Source: Verrucomicrobiota bacterium (GTDB lineage Bacteria; Verrucomicrobiota; Verrucomicrobiia; Opitutales; Seribacteraceae). Taken from it: DNA of 7,028 nucleotides. Below are positions 6,451-7,028 of the stretch, piece after piece. The notes beneath the pieces were generated by a model, which searched no databases, was not told where the DNA came from, and saw only the letters and a list, made by a program, of their open reading frames with translations. Both the position numbers and the translations under genes were made by a program. The stretch's first letter is position 1. Every line of letters starts with the position of its first letter. Location: NCBI GenBank assembly GCA_014382645.1, contig JACNJI010000113.1, forward strand, positions 1 through 7,028, given 5' to 3'.

Positions 6451-7028
6451 ATGAAACAAAAATCCTGGAATATCAATCGACGAGAGTTCGTACGAGGTGG
6501 TGGCGTTGCTCTGGCCTTGCCATTTCTTCAAGGCATGTCTTGGGGCAAGGCTACGGGGAAGGTTCTGCCGAAAAGGATGGTGGTAAGCTACGTTGCCTAC
6601 GGAGTCTATGAACCGAAAACCAAGGACGGCTCTCATCATGATTGGAACTGGTGGCCGTGCAAGGACGCCGGTCCTCTCACCTTCAATCAATCGGCCGCGC
6701 CCTTCGCCCCGCTGAAAGATTCCGTGAGTTACCTTCGTGGTCTCGAACACGCAGGTGGGGTTGGCATGGGCGGCCACAGCAGTGGCGACGTCTTCGCTAC
6801 CGGTGCCGACATGTCGGGTATGGAAAAAACAAACAACGTATCCGTCGATCAAGTTGCCGCGAAGGTTAATGGACATCATACCCGTTATCCTTCGCTCGTG
6901 TTGGGCACGGAAGGTGGCACGGGTTCGTATGGGAGCGCCAAGACCCTCTCGCATTACGGTCCCGGTCGCCCGATCCCGTCGATGCACCGGCCCCAGGAGA
7001 TTTTCAACCGCCTGTTCAAGCCCTACGC
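6451..7028 (+). CDS. DUF1552 family protein with twin-arginine leader, C-terminus beyond right edge
   Basis: The frame is open from ATG 6451 to the window edge (192 complete codons plus two bases). Residues 9-26 read NRREFVRGGGVALALPFL, a twin-arginine-like leader of the kind usual in DUF1552 proteins, so Tat export is likely although the motif is not a perfect SRRxFLK. Downstream are family-typical segments: YVAYGVYE, HDWNWWP, FAPLKDSVSYLRGLEH, GGHSSGDVFATGAD and SVDQVAAKV. DUF1552 proteins are usually about 400-480 residues, so more than half is missing here. The molecular function is unknown. The gene follows the cytochrome-like gene by 7 bp and lacks its own obvious Shine-Dalgarno, so translational coupling is plausible. 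DUF1592-DUF1552 pairs are a recurring arrangement in planctomycetes, which suggests that the two proteins act in the same extracytoplasmic process. Confidence 0.92.
   Translation, partial: MKQKSWNINRREFVRGGGVALALPFLQGMSWGKATGKVLPKRMVVSYVAYGVYEPKTKDGSHHDWNWWPCKDAGPLTFNQSAAPFAPLKDSVSYLRGLEHAGGVGMGGHSSGDVFATGADMSGMEKTNNVSVDQVAAKVNGHHTRYPSLVLGTEGGTGSYGSAKTLSHYGPGRPIPSMHRPQEIFNRLFKPY

Noticed and set aside
6433..6987. Minus-strand open frame of 184 codons
   Set aside because: It overlaps the DUF1552 gene entirely. The plus frame carries the twin-arginine leader and family motifs.

Overview
The window looks like a chromosomal piece from a planctomycete, or less likely a verrucomicrobial or lentisphaeral relative. 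The reason is gene content: two large proteins of the 'planctomycete cytochrome' family (PSCyt1 / DUF1587 / DUF1595 / DUF1592 / DUF1588 / DUF1585), a DUF1552 protein and an exported sulfatase. These families are abundant together mainly in that superphylum. Base composition is medium GC, with the sulfatase visibly richer in GC than its neighbours. I see no tRNA, rRNA, CRISPR array or transposase.

Layout. (1) 1-1888, minus strand: a large heme-binding DUF1592-family protein, open from its ATG to the left edge, so its C-terminus lies outside the window. (2) 1889-2531: a divergent, mostly non-coding stretch. It holds a decayed fragment of a further DUF1592-type gene (about 2127-2377), two similar ACCCTT/AGGGT palindromes at its ends (1995-2009 and 2501-2512) and an A-rich inverted repeat (2458-2475). 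(3) 2532-3821, plus strand: an exported sulfatase-fold protein whose active site departs from the canonical one at two positions, CxPxR to CSPSL and GKWHLG to GKFWMG. (4) 3894-6443, plus strand: a complete 849-residue DUF1592-family protein with two CxxCH heme sites. (5) 6451-7028, plus strand: the first 192 residues of a DUF1552 protein with a twin-arginine leader, 7 bp behind the previous gene and cut by the right edge.

How it may work together. The DUF1592 and DUF1552 genes on the plus strand form the two-gene module typical of these bacteria: a Sec-exported c-type cytochrome-like protein followed by a probably Tat-exported partner of unknown activity. The sulfatase 72 bp upstream is probably in the same transcription unit, which suggests sulfated glycans or other sulfated organic matter, but nothing here fixes a substrate. 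The minus-strand gene is a paralogue reading the other way. Together with the relic it shows that this cytochrome family has been duplicated and lost locally. The most unusual point is the sulfatase active site. The relic and the paired palindromes are the other observations worth following.
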